DNA of 64,000 nt, from the NCBI GenBank assembly GCA_024636295.1, contig JAGXHI010000062.1, positions 1 to 64,000 of the forward strand, in the 5' to 3' direction. A program made the position numbers and the translations under genes. Below, one piece after another: positions 35,291-41,774 of this stretch. The DNA is from Desulfuromonadales bacterium. GTDB lineage: Bacteria > Desulfobacterota > Desulfuromonadia > Desulfuromonadales > JAGXHI01. Under the pieces are notes generated by a model, which worked only from the letters and a program-made list of their open reading frames with translations, did not search any database and was not told where the DNA came from. Position 1 is the first letter of the stretch, and every line of letters starts with the position of its first letter.

Positions 35291-35497
35291 TTAACCCCGC
35301 ACTTTTCCGCGAGATCTAGCCCACTCCAAGAGTTCGGATGTAATATATGCGGTTTGTCCCATGGATACTTGCCGCCTCCTGGGGAAATCTGGATCTGATG
35401 TTTCCAACCGCAATGCAGTGGAGCGGGATATCCCCAAGACTTGCGGGATCTGGCTCGGCTTAGTGAAAAAAGCTTTTTGCTTGGATGAGAAATTCAT
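35291..35497 (-). CDS. AlpA-family transcriptional regulator
   Basis: A 68-residue helix-turn-helix protein. FTKPSQIPQVLGISRSTALRL, then DPDFPRRRQVSMGQTAYITSELLEWARSR, is the AlpA/Cox pattern. AlpA proteins are activators of integrase or excision genes in P4-like elements. The ATG at 35497 is chosen because the frame upstream has no conserved sequence. It could switch the element between integrated and excised state by acting near the integrase; that is inference. Confidence 0.75.
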   Translation of the reverse strand: MNFSSKQKAFFTKPSQIPQVLGISRSTALRLETSDPDFPRRRQVSMGQTAYITSELLEWARSRGKVRG

Positions 35498-35607
35498 GTT
35501 GCGCCCCCGTTGCTTTGATTTACAGCGACGGTAAAGGATTGGCGCAGGTTGAGATAGGATATTGGGGCGTGAAAAAATGGGGCTAGAAAACCCCATCGAA
35601 GGGCGGC

Positions 35608-36264
35608 CTATTGGAACCGTGTCCTGTAATGTCGTACAGCATACCTCACTAGTGAATCTAAGCCTTGATTGTCGCCTGCAAGAGAGAGGCAGGCGTCTAA
35701 CACTTTTGCAAACTTCCCAAGATACCCGTCGCTTTGGCGGCAATAGGAGCTGGGCTTTTCTTGTAAAATATTTTCAAAGAGACCAGCAACTTCGATAGCA
35801 AAGGACCGGCGATGTGCCTTTTTATTTTCTTCCTTTGGATTCTCTTTAATAGATAGTCTTGCAGCCTCCCTTCCCTGTGTCGCAGCCCAAGTCAGGCCGT
35901 GCAAATCAACAATAAGGTAGCCTAGAAATTGCCGCCCATTCTTCCTTATCAAAGCCCTCTTTTTTGCCTCAGAGATAGCGTCGAAAAGAAAATCAGAGCA
36001 TTGAGCTCCACTTACTGTCGATCCTTGTAGATATTTTATTTCATCGATAGCCTTGGTAATTGCATCAGTGAGCCTTTCGGAGGATTTGATAAACTGGGCT
36101 CGCTGGACCCTGTCTGTGTGCTCTTTCCTCTGAATCTCAAATTTCCAGAGCTCCCAAGATAGGGCGTCAATAAAAGCATGAGTTTTCCCTTCATTGTGGC
36201 CAACTATTTCTGTTATCTTGTCTCGCCACTCTTTGGGATATCTGCTATATGAATCGAATGGCAT
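35608..36264 (-). CDS. Hypothetical protein, cargo candidate
   Basis: A 218-residue helical, soluble protein (start MPFDSYSRYPKEWRDKITEI). No family recognised. It is visibly more AT-rich than the genes around it, uses codons such as AGA and ATA more freely, and lies alone between AlpA and the RadC-like gene, with a hairpin just upstream. Satellites often carry host-range or anti-phage cargo at such positions, so it deserves attention, but nothing in the protein shows a mechanism. GGGAG lies before the ATG at 36264; the ATG at 36282 is the alternative. Confidence 0.6.
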   Translation of the reverse strand: MPFDSYSRYPKEWRDKITEIVGHNEGKTHAFIDALSWELWKFEIQRKEHTDRVQRAQFIKSSERLTDAITKAIDEIKYLQGSTVSGAQCSDFLFDAISEAKKRALIRKNGRQFLGYLIVDLHGLTWAATQGREAARLSIKENPKEENKKAHRRSFAIEVAGLFENILQEKPSSYCRQSDGYLGKFAKVLDACLSLAGDNQGLDSLVRYAVRHYRTRFQ

Positions 36265-36305
36265 AATCAACGCTCCCTTCAAAAGCGCCCTTCAAAAAAG
36301 GAACT

Positions 36306-36361
36306 GCCCCGCCAAGCCGGTGAAGGTGTCCGGCTGTTCGGCGGCCAAACCTAGGCGGGGC
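36306..36361 (-). terminator. Hairpin between RadC-like gene and hypothetical gene
   Basis: GCCCCGCC at 36306-36313 pairs with GGCGGGGC at 36354-36361, with smaller GCCGG/CCGGC pairing inside. On the minus strand it is followed by a T run (plus AAAAAAGG at 36294-36301), so it can terminate the RadC transcript. Confidence 0.6.
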
Positions 36362-36436
36362 AATAGGAAATTACTTCCTCCTTAAAATCTCTATTATCTT
36401 CTCCACCTTTTCATCTTGCACGGGACTCTCTTTCTT

Positions 36437-37201
36437 TTACTCATCCCGTTCCCGGATTTCCCCCAACTCTTCCTCGATTCTTTTCAGCTCGTCCCGAACC
36501 TCACGAAGGATGTTTCCATGTCCGATTTGCGCCAATGTGGCGCCGTTCAATTGGTCCCAATCCATGCAGGTGACAAAATCGACCTTCGCTTTCAAGTCAT
36601 AAAGACGGTCCCCCACATCGAGCAGCCGGCTTTTACACTCACATTCCCGCTTTTTACTCCCACTCGAAACCGTGCTCTCGGAAATTCCTCCAGACGGCAT
36701 GATTCCCAGATCTACAAAACTGATGTATCTATCCCTCCCGATGATGATGTGATCGAGCATCCGGATTCCCATGAGGTGAGCGGCATCCTGGAGCCTGACG
36801 GTGATTTCCTTATCCTCCTGACTCGGGGCCGGATCCCCGGAGGGATGATTGTGAACGCAGATAATAGCGGCGCTTCCGTTCAACACAGCGCCTTTAAAAA
36901 CCTCTCTCGGATGGACCAAGCTTGTGTTCAGCGTCCCTATCGCTATAGTTTCTTTCGCCAGGAGTCTATTCCTCCCGTCCAAATGAAGAACTATAAAGAG
37001 CTCTCTGTCCTGCTTCATCAGCTCTTCGCCCACTTCTCTAAAAATGAGGACAGAAGAGGTGAAGCGTGTCCCCGGCTCTTTTGAGGGGTTCGATACTTCG
37101 ACTTTCAGGGTGGGAATTTTAGAGGAAGAGGATTGCGGTTGCTTGGGAGTTTTCTTCCGGTTGGTTTTCTCGGTCTTTTCTGCTACCTTCGCTTCAGCCA
37201 T
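36437..37201 (-). CDS. RadC-like JAB-domain protein
   Basis: A 254-residue protein. Residues 1-30 are Lys-rich. Residues 40-155 are the RadC/DUF2466 JAB domain with the metal motif HNHPSGDPAPSQED and the upstream Glu region. The helix-hairpin-helix of chromosomal RadC is absent. About 100 extra residues at the C-terminus end in a coiled coil (VRDELKRIEEELGEI). Such proteins are common in mobile elements; their biochemical role is unsettled. It lies between Fic and the hypothetical cargo gene. Confidence 0.8.
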   Translation of the reverse strand: MAEAKVAEKTEKTNRKKTPKQPQSSSSKIPTLKVEVSNPSKEPGTRFTSSVLIFREVGEELMKQDRELFIVLHLDGRNRLLAKETIAIGTLNTSLVHPREVFKGAVLNGSAAIICVHNHPSGDPAPSQEDKEITVRLQDAAHLMGIRMLDHIIIGRDRYISFVDLGIMPSGGISESTVSSGSKKRECECKSRLLDVGDRLYDLKAKVDFVTCMDWDQLNGATLAQIGHGNILREVRDELKRIEEELGEIRERDE

Positions 37202-37273
37202 GATGCACCTCCTATTCAGGTGTGTTGTGGTCAGGCCCGGGAAGGTGGTAGGACACCCGCCCGGGCCGCTTCT

Positions 37274-38029
37274 TTACTCCGCCGTCAATGTCCTGAAGAG
37301 TCGCAGATAATCACGCTGCGCCTCGTGGACCATGTTGGAAATGAGGTTGATGAAAGGCTCCTCGTCGCCGGTGTTGGCGGCTTTGAGAGCATCGATGTAA
37401 TCCGGCCGTAAAATCGGGGGAATGACCGTTACCGGAAAGCCGTCCTGGACCAGTGCCAGGTTCATCAGCAATCGCGCCGTGCGGCCGTTGCCGTCCTGGA
37501 AAGGATGAATGGTGACGAGCCGAAGGTGCAGCCAGGCGGCAAACGCCACCGGATGAACCTTCGCCCGCACGTCCGGAATCTGGGAGACGAATTCCGCCAT
37601 GATACGCCGGATTTTGCTTGGTGGCGGAAGCTCGATCGTGGCACCGGTGATGATGGCCGGTTCCTTGCGATATTTTCCCGCCTGGCCAGGATCGATCCGG
37701 TAGAAAAAGAGCCGGTGGAGTTCCCTGATATCCGTCTCCGTGATTTCCCGGCGCTTCGCCAGGCGGAAAAGCAGTTCGAAGGCCTCGGCGTGGCCCACGG
37801 TCTCGAAATGATCCCTCAGCGGCTTGCCGGCGACGGTGATGCCGTCCTCGAGGACCACTTTCGTTTCGCTCTCCGTCAGGGTGTTGCCCTCCAGGGCGTT
37901 GCTGCTCCAGGTCAGGCCGATCTTGTAGAACTCCCGCAACTGCTCCAGGGCCTTCTTTCCCAGGGGCCGAAGATTTCGGATATCCTCCTGGAGTCGGTCG
38001 ATATCGGATAAGCGGTTATTGAATTTCAT
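37274..38029 (-). CDS. Fic-family protein (probable AMP transferase), class II
   Basis: A 251-residue protein. The Fic core motif is HPFQDGNGRTARLLMN, with all catalytic residues (His, Asp, Asn, Arg). The N-terminal inhibitory helix carries SNALEG, fitting the S/T-x-x-x-E-G/N rule of self-inhibited Fic proteins. The flap region KYRKEPAIITGATIELPPP is present. The ATG at 38029 lies 26 bases after the higA stop; the frame continues upstream but overlaps higA. Fic enzymes transfer AMP or similar groups to target proteins; the target here is unknown. Confidence 0.88.
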   Translation of the reverse strand: MKFNNRLSDIDRLQEDIRNLRPLGKKALEQLREFYKIGLTWSSNALEGNTLTESETKVVLEDGITVAGKPLRDHFETVGHAEAFELLFRLAKRREITETDIRELHRLFFYRIDPGQAGKYRKEPAIITGATIELPPPSKIRRIMAEFVSQIPDVRAKVHPVAFAAWLHLRLVTIHPFQDGNGRTARLLMNLALVQDGFPVTVIPPILRPDYIDALKAANTGDEEPFINLISNMVHEAQRDYLRLFRTLTAE

Positions 38030-38055
38030 CGGCGTCCTTTTCTTTGTCGCACGTG

Positions 38056-38349
38056 TCAGTCCGCATCCACAAGGCGCTCGACTTTCAGAGTCTTGCGCTT
38101 CTTTTTGATCTGCCAAAGGTCATAGTGCATCTGCTGAGTAAGCCAGCTTTCAGGTGTGGTATCGAAGGCGTCGGAGAGCCTCAGCGCCATTTCGGGGCTG
38201 ATTCCGGTCTTGCCGTTGAGCAGCTCCGAGAGGGCTTTTCTGGAGACCCCGAGGGCCTTTGCCGCATCGGTGACGGAGATCCCCAGGGGCGCAAGGCACA
38301 GCTCGCGGATGACTTCACCGGGATGAGGGGGATTGTGCATCATGGTCAT
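38056..38349 (-). CDS. HigA-family antitoxin-like regulator, no HigB partner
   Basis: A 97-residue XRE-type protein. [38 protein letters not shown] and [17 protein letters not shown] are diagnostic of HigA antitoxins. HigA normally follows higB directly. Here the gene upstream is another antitoxin-like regulator, and the gene downstream is fic, so the usual RNase partner is missing. A HigA-Fic pair would place a DNA-binding repressor under the same promoter as a Fic enzyme. Confidence 0.85.
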   Translation of the reverse strand: MTMMHNPPHPGEVIRELCLAPLGISVTDAAKALGVSRKALSELLNGKTGISPEMALRLSDAFDTTPESWLTQQMHYDLWQIKKKRKTLKVERLVDAD

Positions 38350-38380
38350 ACTCCTTCGAATCTAAGACGTTCCGCGAACT

Positions 38381-38719
38381 TTAGGCGGACCCCTTAAGAC
38401 CCCTTTCGTTGTTTTTCTTCAATCGGTCTGCTCGAGTAAGAATTTGAAGCAGACCTTCAGGATCGTTGTCCGCGGCATTCAACAGAACCAGGGCTGGGCC
38501 CTGGGGCTTGCGGTCTCCGCGCTCCCAATGGCGCAGGGTGGCAACGCTGATTCCGAAGGTGGCCGCGAACTGATCCTGGGTCAGTCCTGTTTTTCCGCGA
38601 ACGTCCTTCACATTCACGGCCCGGGGTTTGAAAACCCGGACCTCCGTTTTTTCCCCCTTACTATGGGCAATGGCCTCCTCAAGGCCCCTTTTGATGCTTT
38701 CGAAAAGTTCGCTCATCAT
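38381..38719 (-). CDS. NadS-type (HigA2) antitoxin
   Basis: A 112-residue protein with an N-terminal toxin-binding part (MSELFESIKRGLEEAIAHSK) and an XRE helix-turn-helix (VKDVRGKTGLTQDQFAATFG, LRHWERGDRKPQGPA). It starts 6 bases after the stop of the RelE-type toxin. This is the standard toxin-first order of HigB2/HigA2 pairs, in which the antitoxin also represses the operon. Confidence 0.85.
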   Translation of the reverse strand: MMSELFESIKRGLEEAIAHSKGEKTEVRVFKPRAVNVKDVRGKTGLTQDQFAATFGISVATLRHWERGDRKPQGPALVLLNAADNDPEGLLQILTRADRLKKNNERGLKGSA

Positions 38720-38725
38720 CGACTC

Positions 38726-39058
38726 CTATAACCTGTTTGCCTTTTTTAAGAGGTATGTAAGGGCGCGAAGATCCCTTTTTTCGCTGGCAGTCAGGTTGTC
38801 TTTTTCGTTTTTGCCGTAAATACTCAGCAGGTACAAAGGCATCCTGTCGCTGTGATAATAATAAATGACCCTTGCACCGCCCCTTTTGCCACGTCCTTCC
38901 ATGCCCCAGCGGAACTTCCGAATTCCGCCTGCCTCTTCCATAAGATCGCCGGATTCCGGGTGCTCGGACAAATACCATATCAGCGAATCGCGTTCGACCT
39001 CTTTTAAAAGTCGGCGGGCCTTGCGCTGGAATTCGCCGGTTTCTGCTACGGTAATCAA
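38726..39058 (-). CDS. RelE/HigB2-type toxin
   Basis: A 110-residue RelE-fold protein: ITVAETGEFQRKARRLL, GDLMEEAGGIRKFRWGMEGR, GGARVIYYYHSDRMPLYLLS and YGKNEKDNLT are typical of HigB2 and related ribosome-dependent mRNA endonucleases. TTG at 39058 is chosen because the protein then begins like family members and GGAGG lies 8 bases upstream; TTG 39064 adds two residues. A 15-bp palindrome precedes the gene. Confidence 0.82.
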   Translation of the reverse strand: MITVAETGEFQRKARRLLKEVERDSLIWYLSEHPESGDLMEEAGGIRKFRWGMEGRGKRGGARVIYYYHSDRMPLYLLSIYGKNEKDNLTASEKRDLRALTYLLKKANRL

Positions 39059-39082
39059 GTCCAAGCCCTCCTGTAAAAATAG

Positions 39083-39097
39083 TAATCCATTGGATTA
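39083..39097. promoter_or_regulatory. Palindromic operator of toxin-antitoxin operon
   Basis: TAATCCA-T-TGGATTA, a perfect 7-1-7 palindrome 24 bases upstream of the toxin start. On the minus strand it lies between a TTGCGC -35 (39102-39107) and a TACTAT -10 at 17-base spacing, overlapping the -10, which is where an antitoxin repressor would bind. Confidence 0.6.
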
Positions 39098-39117
39098 TGT
39101 AGCGCAAGAAAAAAGGT

Positions 39118-40329
39118 TTATCCTTTCCTGAACTCAATTACATTGTCGTTTTTTTTGTCGCTTAGAATCCGCTCCAGCTTTCTAGCCCACCCCTCCAGCG
39201 CCTGCCTCTTCTCCCGGTCGTAATCGTAGCGGTCATAGATCGCCGTCACCGTCCGGTTGGTGTGGTTCAGTACTTTCTCGACAATGACGCCGTATCCGAG
39301 CTGGGCCATGTGGCTTGCTGCCGTTCGGCGCAGGTCGTGAGGCGTGAAATGATCCAGGGCCAATTTCACTTCCCCGGTTTCCTTGTCCGGATTCATGGCC
39401 CTCCTGACAGCGTGAGCCAGGGCGTTGACCTCGATTGCCCTGCCGCCGCGAGGGGAGGGGAAGTAAAAACCGTCTTCGTCAGGTTCCAAAAAAAGCCCCT
39501 GTGCAAGCGGAGTCAGGAAGACCCGATGAGATCGCTTGTTCTTGGAGCGTTCGGCCGGGATCGTCCACCATTCGCCGTCCATTTCAGATTCGTGGGCTCC
39601 GATGACCTCCCCGGGCCGCTGCGCCGTGACGAGGATCAGCTTCAGAGCCCGTTTCAGCTCCTCGGTCATGCCGCACTTCTCCAGGGCCGTCCAGAAGGTC
39701 TTGATTTCCTCTTCGGAAAGGAAGCGGTCCTTTTTATTGTCCGGCGCCAGGGGCTTGACCTGGAGGCAAGGGCTGTGCTCGAGAAGATCTCTTTCCACAG
39801 CAAAATTGAACATCCTCCGTACGATCTTAAAAACCTGCGTGCTCTGATTGACCGCGCCCCGTCCGGCGATTTTCTCCATGAGAAGAACGACATCCCGCCG
39901 GCGGATATCCTTCGCCTTGACGTGCCCCCACTCGGGAACCACGTCCTTATTCAGGCTGCGCTCGTACTCCCTCCAGGTACGGTTCCCTTTAACCTCAAGG
40001 CTCTTCAGAAACTCCTTCACCAGGTCGGCAACCGTGGGGGCCCTGCGCTCCACCTCAATGGCGGCCTGTTTCCTGTTGCCGGGATCGATTCCCCGATTCA
40101 GGAGCTTGCGGGCCCTGGCGTGCTCTTCATGGGCGTCGGCAAGGGGCATGTCGGGATAGTCCCCGAAAGTCATCCGGCGAGATTTTCCCTGAAAGCGGTA
40201 CATGAAGATCCAGGTCTTCCGGCCGGCAGGGGAGACCCGGAGGCCAAAACCCTTGCCGTTCGTCTCCCAGACTTCGTATCTTTTTTCCGCCGGTTTAATG
40301 GCCTGAATGGCGCGGTCCGTGAGTTTCAT
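39118..40329 (-). CDS. int: Tyrosine recombinase (P4-type integrase)
   Basis: A 403-residue integrase. The N-terminal DUF4102 domain (AEKRYEVWETNGKGFGLRVS, FMYRFQGKSRRMTFGDYPD) is the arm-binding part; a SAM-like core-binding domain follows; the catalytic domain has Arg in AQRPGEVIGA, HDLRR with the second Arg, and Tyr in AIYDRYDYDREK. It lies 217 bases from attR and transcribes away from it. Four GGGTAGCNTTT repeats stand directly before its ATG, so integrase binding there may also repress its own promoter. Confidence 0.95.
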   Translation of the reverse strand: MKLTDRAIQAIKPAEKRYEVWETNGKGFGLRVSPAGRKTWIFMYRFQGKSRRMTFGDYPDMPLADAHEEHARARKLLNRGIDPGNRKQAAIEVERRAPTVADLVKEFLKSLEVKGNRTWREYERSLNKDVVPEWGHVKAKDIRRRDVVLLMEKIAGRGAVNQSTQVFKIVRRMFNFAVERDLLEHSPCLQVKPLAPDNKKDRFLSEEEIKTFWTALEKCGMTEELKRALKLILVTAQRPGEVIGAHESEMDGEWWTIPAERSKNKRSHRVFLTPLAQGLFLEPDEDGFYFPSPRGGRAIEVNALAHAVRRAMNPDKETGEVKLALDHFTPHDLRRTAASHMAQLGYGVIVEKVLNHTNRTVTAIYDRYDYDREKRQALEGWARKLERILSDKKNDNVIEFRKG

Positions 40330-40378
40330 TTTTTGCCCCTCCGAGAATATGGCGGTAGGTTTGAAACGCCAAAAATCC

Positions 40379-40430
40379 GGGTAGCATTTGGGTAGCGTTT
40401 TGCGCTGTGGGTAGCCTTTGGGTAGCGTTT
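40379..40430 (+). repeat. Four GGGTAGCNTTT repeats (right integrase arm sites)
   Basis: Copies at 40379, 40390, 40409 and 40420 (11 bp each), arranged as two tandem pairs separated by 8 bases. They match the pair at 26076-26098 and lie between int and attR. Confidence 0.72.
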
Positions 40431-40485
40431 TTTATGGTATAAAATGAAACTGCTTTGAACGGATTTAAACATCAAAAGGATGGGA

Positions 40486-40535
40486 TGTCAATAACTTATA
40501 TTGACACATGGAATTGATTGAAACGGATTGAAACG
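40486..40535 (+). promoter_or_regulatory. Inverted repeat and tandem repeat beside attR
   Basis: TGTCAATA (40486-40493) and TATTGACA (40499-40506) form an 8-5-8 inverted repeat. GATTGAAACG is repeated in tandem at 40516-40525 and 40526-40535, ending 11 bases before attR. Probable sites for an excision factor, repressor or integrase; which one is unknown. Confidence 0.5.
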
Positions 40536-40546
40536 CCTAAAAAATG

Positions 40547-40593
40547 GCCTCCTAAGCGGTAGGTCGTGCGTTCGAATCGCGCCGGGGCCGCCA
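40547..40593 (+). repeat. attR: right 47-bp copy of att repeat
   Basis: Identical to 25983-26029, but here without the tRNA 5' half, so it is not a tRNA gene. Confidence 0.95.
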
Positions 40594-40604
40594 AAAATAA
40601 GAAC

Positions 40605-40640
40605 AAGGACCTACGCTTCTAGAGTGCAGGTCCTTTTTAT
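40605..40640 (+). terminator. Displaced original terminator of tRNA-Arg
   Basis: AAGGACCT (40605-40612) pairs with AGGTCCTT (40628-40635) and is followed by T5ATTT. It lies 12 bases after attR, where the tRNA would have ended before integration. Confidence 0.65.
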
Positions 40641-40696
40641 TTATCTGCGGGAGGTTCCCTTTTGAAAAGAAGGGGATTGGATTTACAGGGAGTGAT

Positions 40697-40736
40697 AAAA
40701 AGAAGGGCCTCGGCCGGAGGGGGGTGGCCGAGACCC
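40697..40736 (-). terminator. Terminator downstream of dksA-like gene
   Basis: GGGCCTCGGCC (40705-40715) faces GGCCGAGACCC (40726-40736). In minus-strand RNA the one mismatch becomes a G-U pair and the stem is followed by TTCTTTTTAT, so it works for the leftward dksA-like transcript. Confidence 0.75.
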
Positions 40737-40795
40737 TAAAGAGAAGCTTAGCTCCTCGTTAAGCTATTATAGATATTATTCTCACTTGGTCAAGA

Positions 40796-40827
40796 AAAAA
40801 CGTTACTGAGTATCGAAAAACGTTACT
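40796..40827 (+). repeat. Duplicated 12-mer AAAAACGTTACT
   Basis: Exact copies at 40796-40807 and 40816-40827, 20 bases apart start to start. The second copy abuts the dksA-like stop codon. Regular spacing of two helical turns resembles terminal repeats of some insertion sequences or a protein-binding array; no transposase is nearby. Confidence 0.4.
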
Positions 40828-40828
40828 T

Positions 40829-41212
40829 TCAGATCTTGCCTTGCTCCGAAGCGGAAATCCGCGATTCACGTTTTTCAATCTCCTCCTTGCAGGAGACACA
40901 ATATCTAGTGTAGGGCTGAATCTCCAGCCTCTTGATCTTGATTTCTCCCCCACATTCCTCGCAGATTCCGTAGGTGCCGTTCTGGATTCGATCCAAGGCC
41001 TCATCGATTTCAAGAATCTGCTCCCTTTTGCTGTCGCTCATCAGGTGGAGGAAGTCCCGCAAATCCTCTGTGGTGCCCTCATCTCCAGGATCGGGGACTC
41101 CGGCATCCCGCAATTCGGCGGCTTCACCCTGTTTGTGTTTTATCTCAATCCAAAGCTGCTCGCGCATATCCAGAAGATCTTTTTTAATTTTCTCAATTTT
41201 CTCCCGTCTCAT
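40829..41212 (-). CDS. TraR/DksA-family zinc-finger protein
   Basis: A 127-residue protein: coiled-coil N-terminal two thirds (KIKKDLLDMREQLWIEIKHK, VPDPGDEGTTEDLRDFL) and a C-terminal zinc finger CEECGG ... CVSC. DksA-like proteins bind the secondary channel of RNA polymerase and work with ppGpp; short members like this may be regulators of other kinds. DPGDE stands where DksA has its coiled-coil tip acidic residues. Confidence 0.85.
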   Translation of the reverse strand: MRREKIEKIKKDLLDMREQLWIEIKHKQGEAAELRDAGVPDPGDEGTTEDLRDFLHLMSDSKREQILEIDEALDRIQNGTYGICEECGGEIKIKRLEIQPYTRYCVSCKEEIEKRESRISASEQGKI

Positions 41213-41248
41213 GGATAACTCCCTTCCATAAAGATTTAGACTCTACCC

Positions 41249-41440
41249 CTAAACCATTGACAATTTGTCCCCCTTTGGATGAAGCACCTGCCCAGTAATG
41301 CAGGAGGAGTCATCCGAAACAAGGAAGACATAGCAGGGAGCAATTTCTTCCGGTTGTCCCGCCCGGTTCCATCGGCGTGGGCGAACGAATATCTTCAACT
41401 CTATCTATTGAAAAATCCAATGTCAAACAGTGCCTTGCGA
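41249..41440 (-). pseudogene. Remnant of a short-chain dehydrogenase (C-terminus)
   Basis: On the minus strand one frame reads RAGQPEEIAPCYVFLVSDDS followed by SCITGQVLHPKG and a stop at 41249-41251. This is the invariant C-terminal end of YghA-type SDR oxidoreductases. Just upstream the match continues in another frame (DRVEDIRSPTPME), so a frameshift separates them, and the Rossmann fold with its active site is missing altogether. It is a dead fragment. Confidence 0.8.
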
Positions 41441-41774
41441 CTTGCAGAGGTCGTTTCCACTGTGACGACAGAGTCGAGGAGGGCTGATCCGAGATGCCAT
41501 TTTGATTCCCGGTTTTTCCGCCCATTTCGTAGATTTTGAGTGCCGACCGTTCGCAGCAACAGCTGCTTAATCATGCGGGTTAAAGTCCCGCCTGGGGCAT
41601 TGTCCGTACGCCGGTTCTTGGGAAGGGTCCCCTATTGGGAAAAGGGCAGCCCGGAAAAACAGAGAAAGGAATGAAGTATATCCGGGCCAACTGGAAGGGA
41701 TCGGAAGCGCCACTCTCCTCAGGGCTGCTCAAAAGAGCAGCCCTTATATTTTGAACCGGGGTTGTAGGAGAAAA
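41441..41774. other. Non-coding stretch with terminator
   Basis: I see no gene here. GCGGG-TTAAAGT-CCCGC at 41575-41591 looks like an isolated T-arm but has no tRNA around it. A perfect hairpin GGGCTGCTC-AAAA-GAGCAGCCC (41722-41743) followed by TTATATTTT can end transcription; it lies on the distal side of the leftward DUF3618 gene. Confidence 0.5.

Larger units (their letters stand above)
25983..40593. mobile_element. tRNA-Arg-integrated phage-satellite-like element, about 14.6 kb
   Basis: Bounded by 47-bp exact direct repeats formed by the tRNA-Arg 3' end, with a tyrosine integrase next to the right repeat. All recognised genes lie on the minus strand and read away from the integrase. Contents: integrase, RelE/NadS toxin-antitoxin, HigA-Fic pair, RadC-like protein, unknown gene, AlpA, DUF2190, capsid protein, small ORFs, zinc-ribbon protein, D5-type helicase, primase, gp10-like tail protein, tape measure. 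Portal, terminase, prohead protease, baseplate and lysis genes are not recognisable. A reduced prophage is possible; intact reading frames and a compact layout favour a satellite. Confidence 0.85.

Noticed and set aside
39262-40395. Plus-strand open frame of 377 codons
   Set aside because: Antisense shadow of the integrase, which has all catalytic residues.
26076-40430. GGGTAGCNTTT repeats as a CRISPR array
   Set aside because: The repeats are 11 bp, tandem or nearly so, without spacer-sized gaps, and lie at the two ends of the element. No cas gene occurs and no CRISPR array was seen in the window.
40547-40593. Second tRNA-Arg gene
   Set aside because: Only the 3' 47 bases are present; it is the attR repeat, without acceptor 5' strand or D-arm.
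41575-41591. GCGGG-TTAAAGT-CCCGC, which looks like a tRNA T-arm
   Set aside because: No acceptor, D-arm or anticodon arm can be drawn around it and the loop lacks the TTC start; it is at best a small hairpin.
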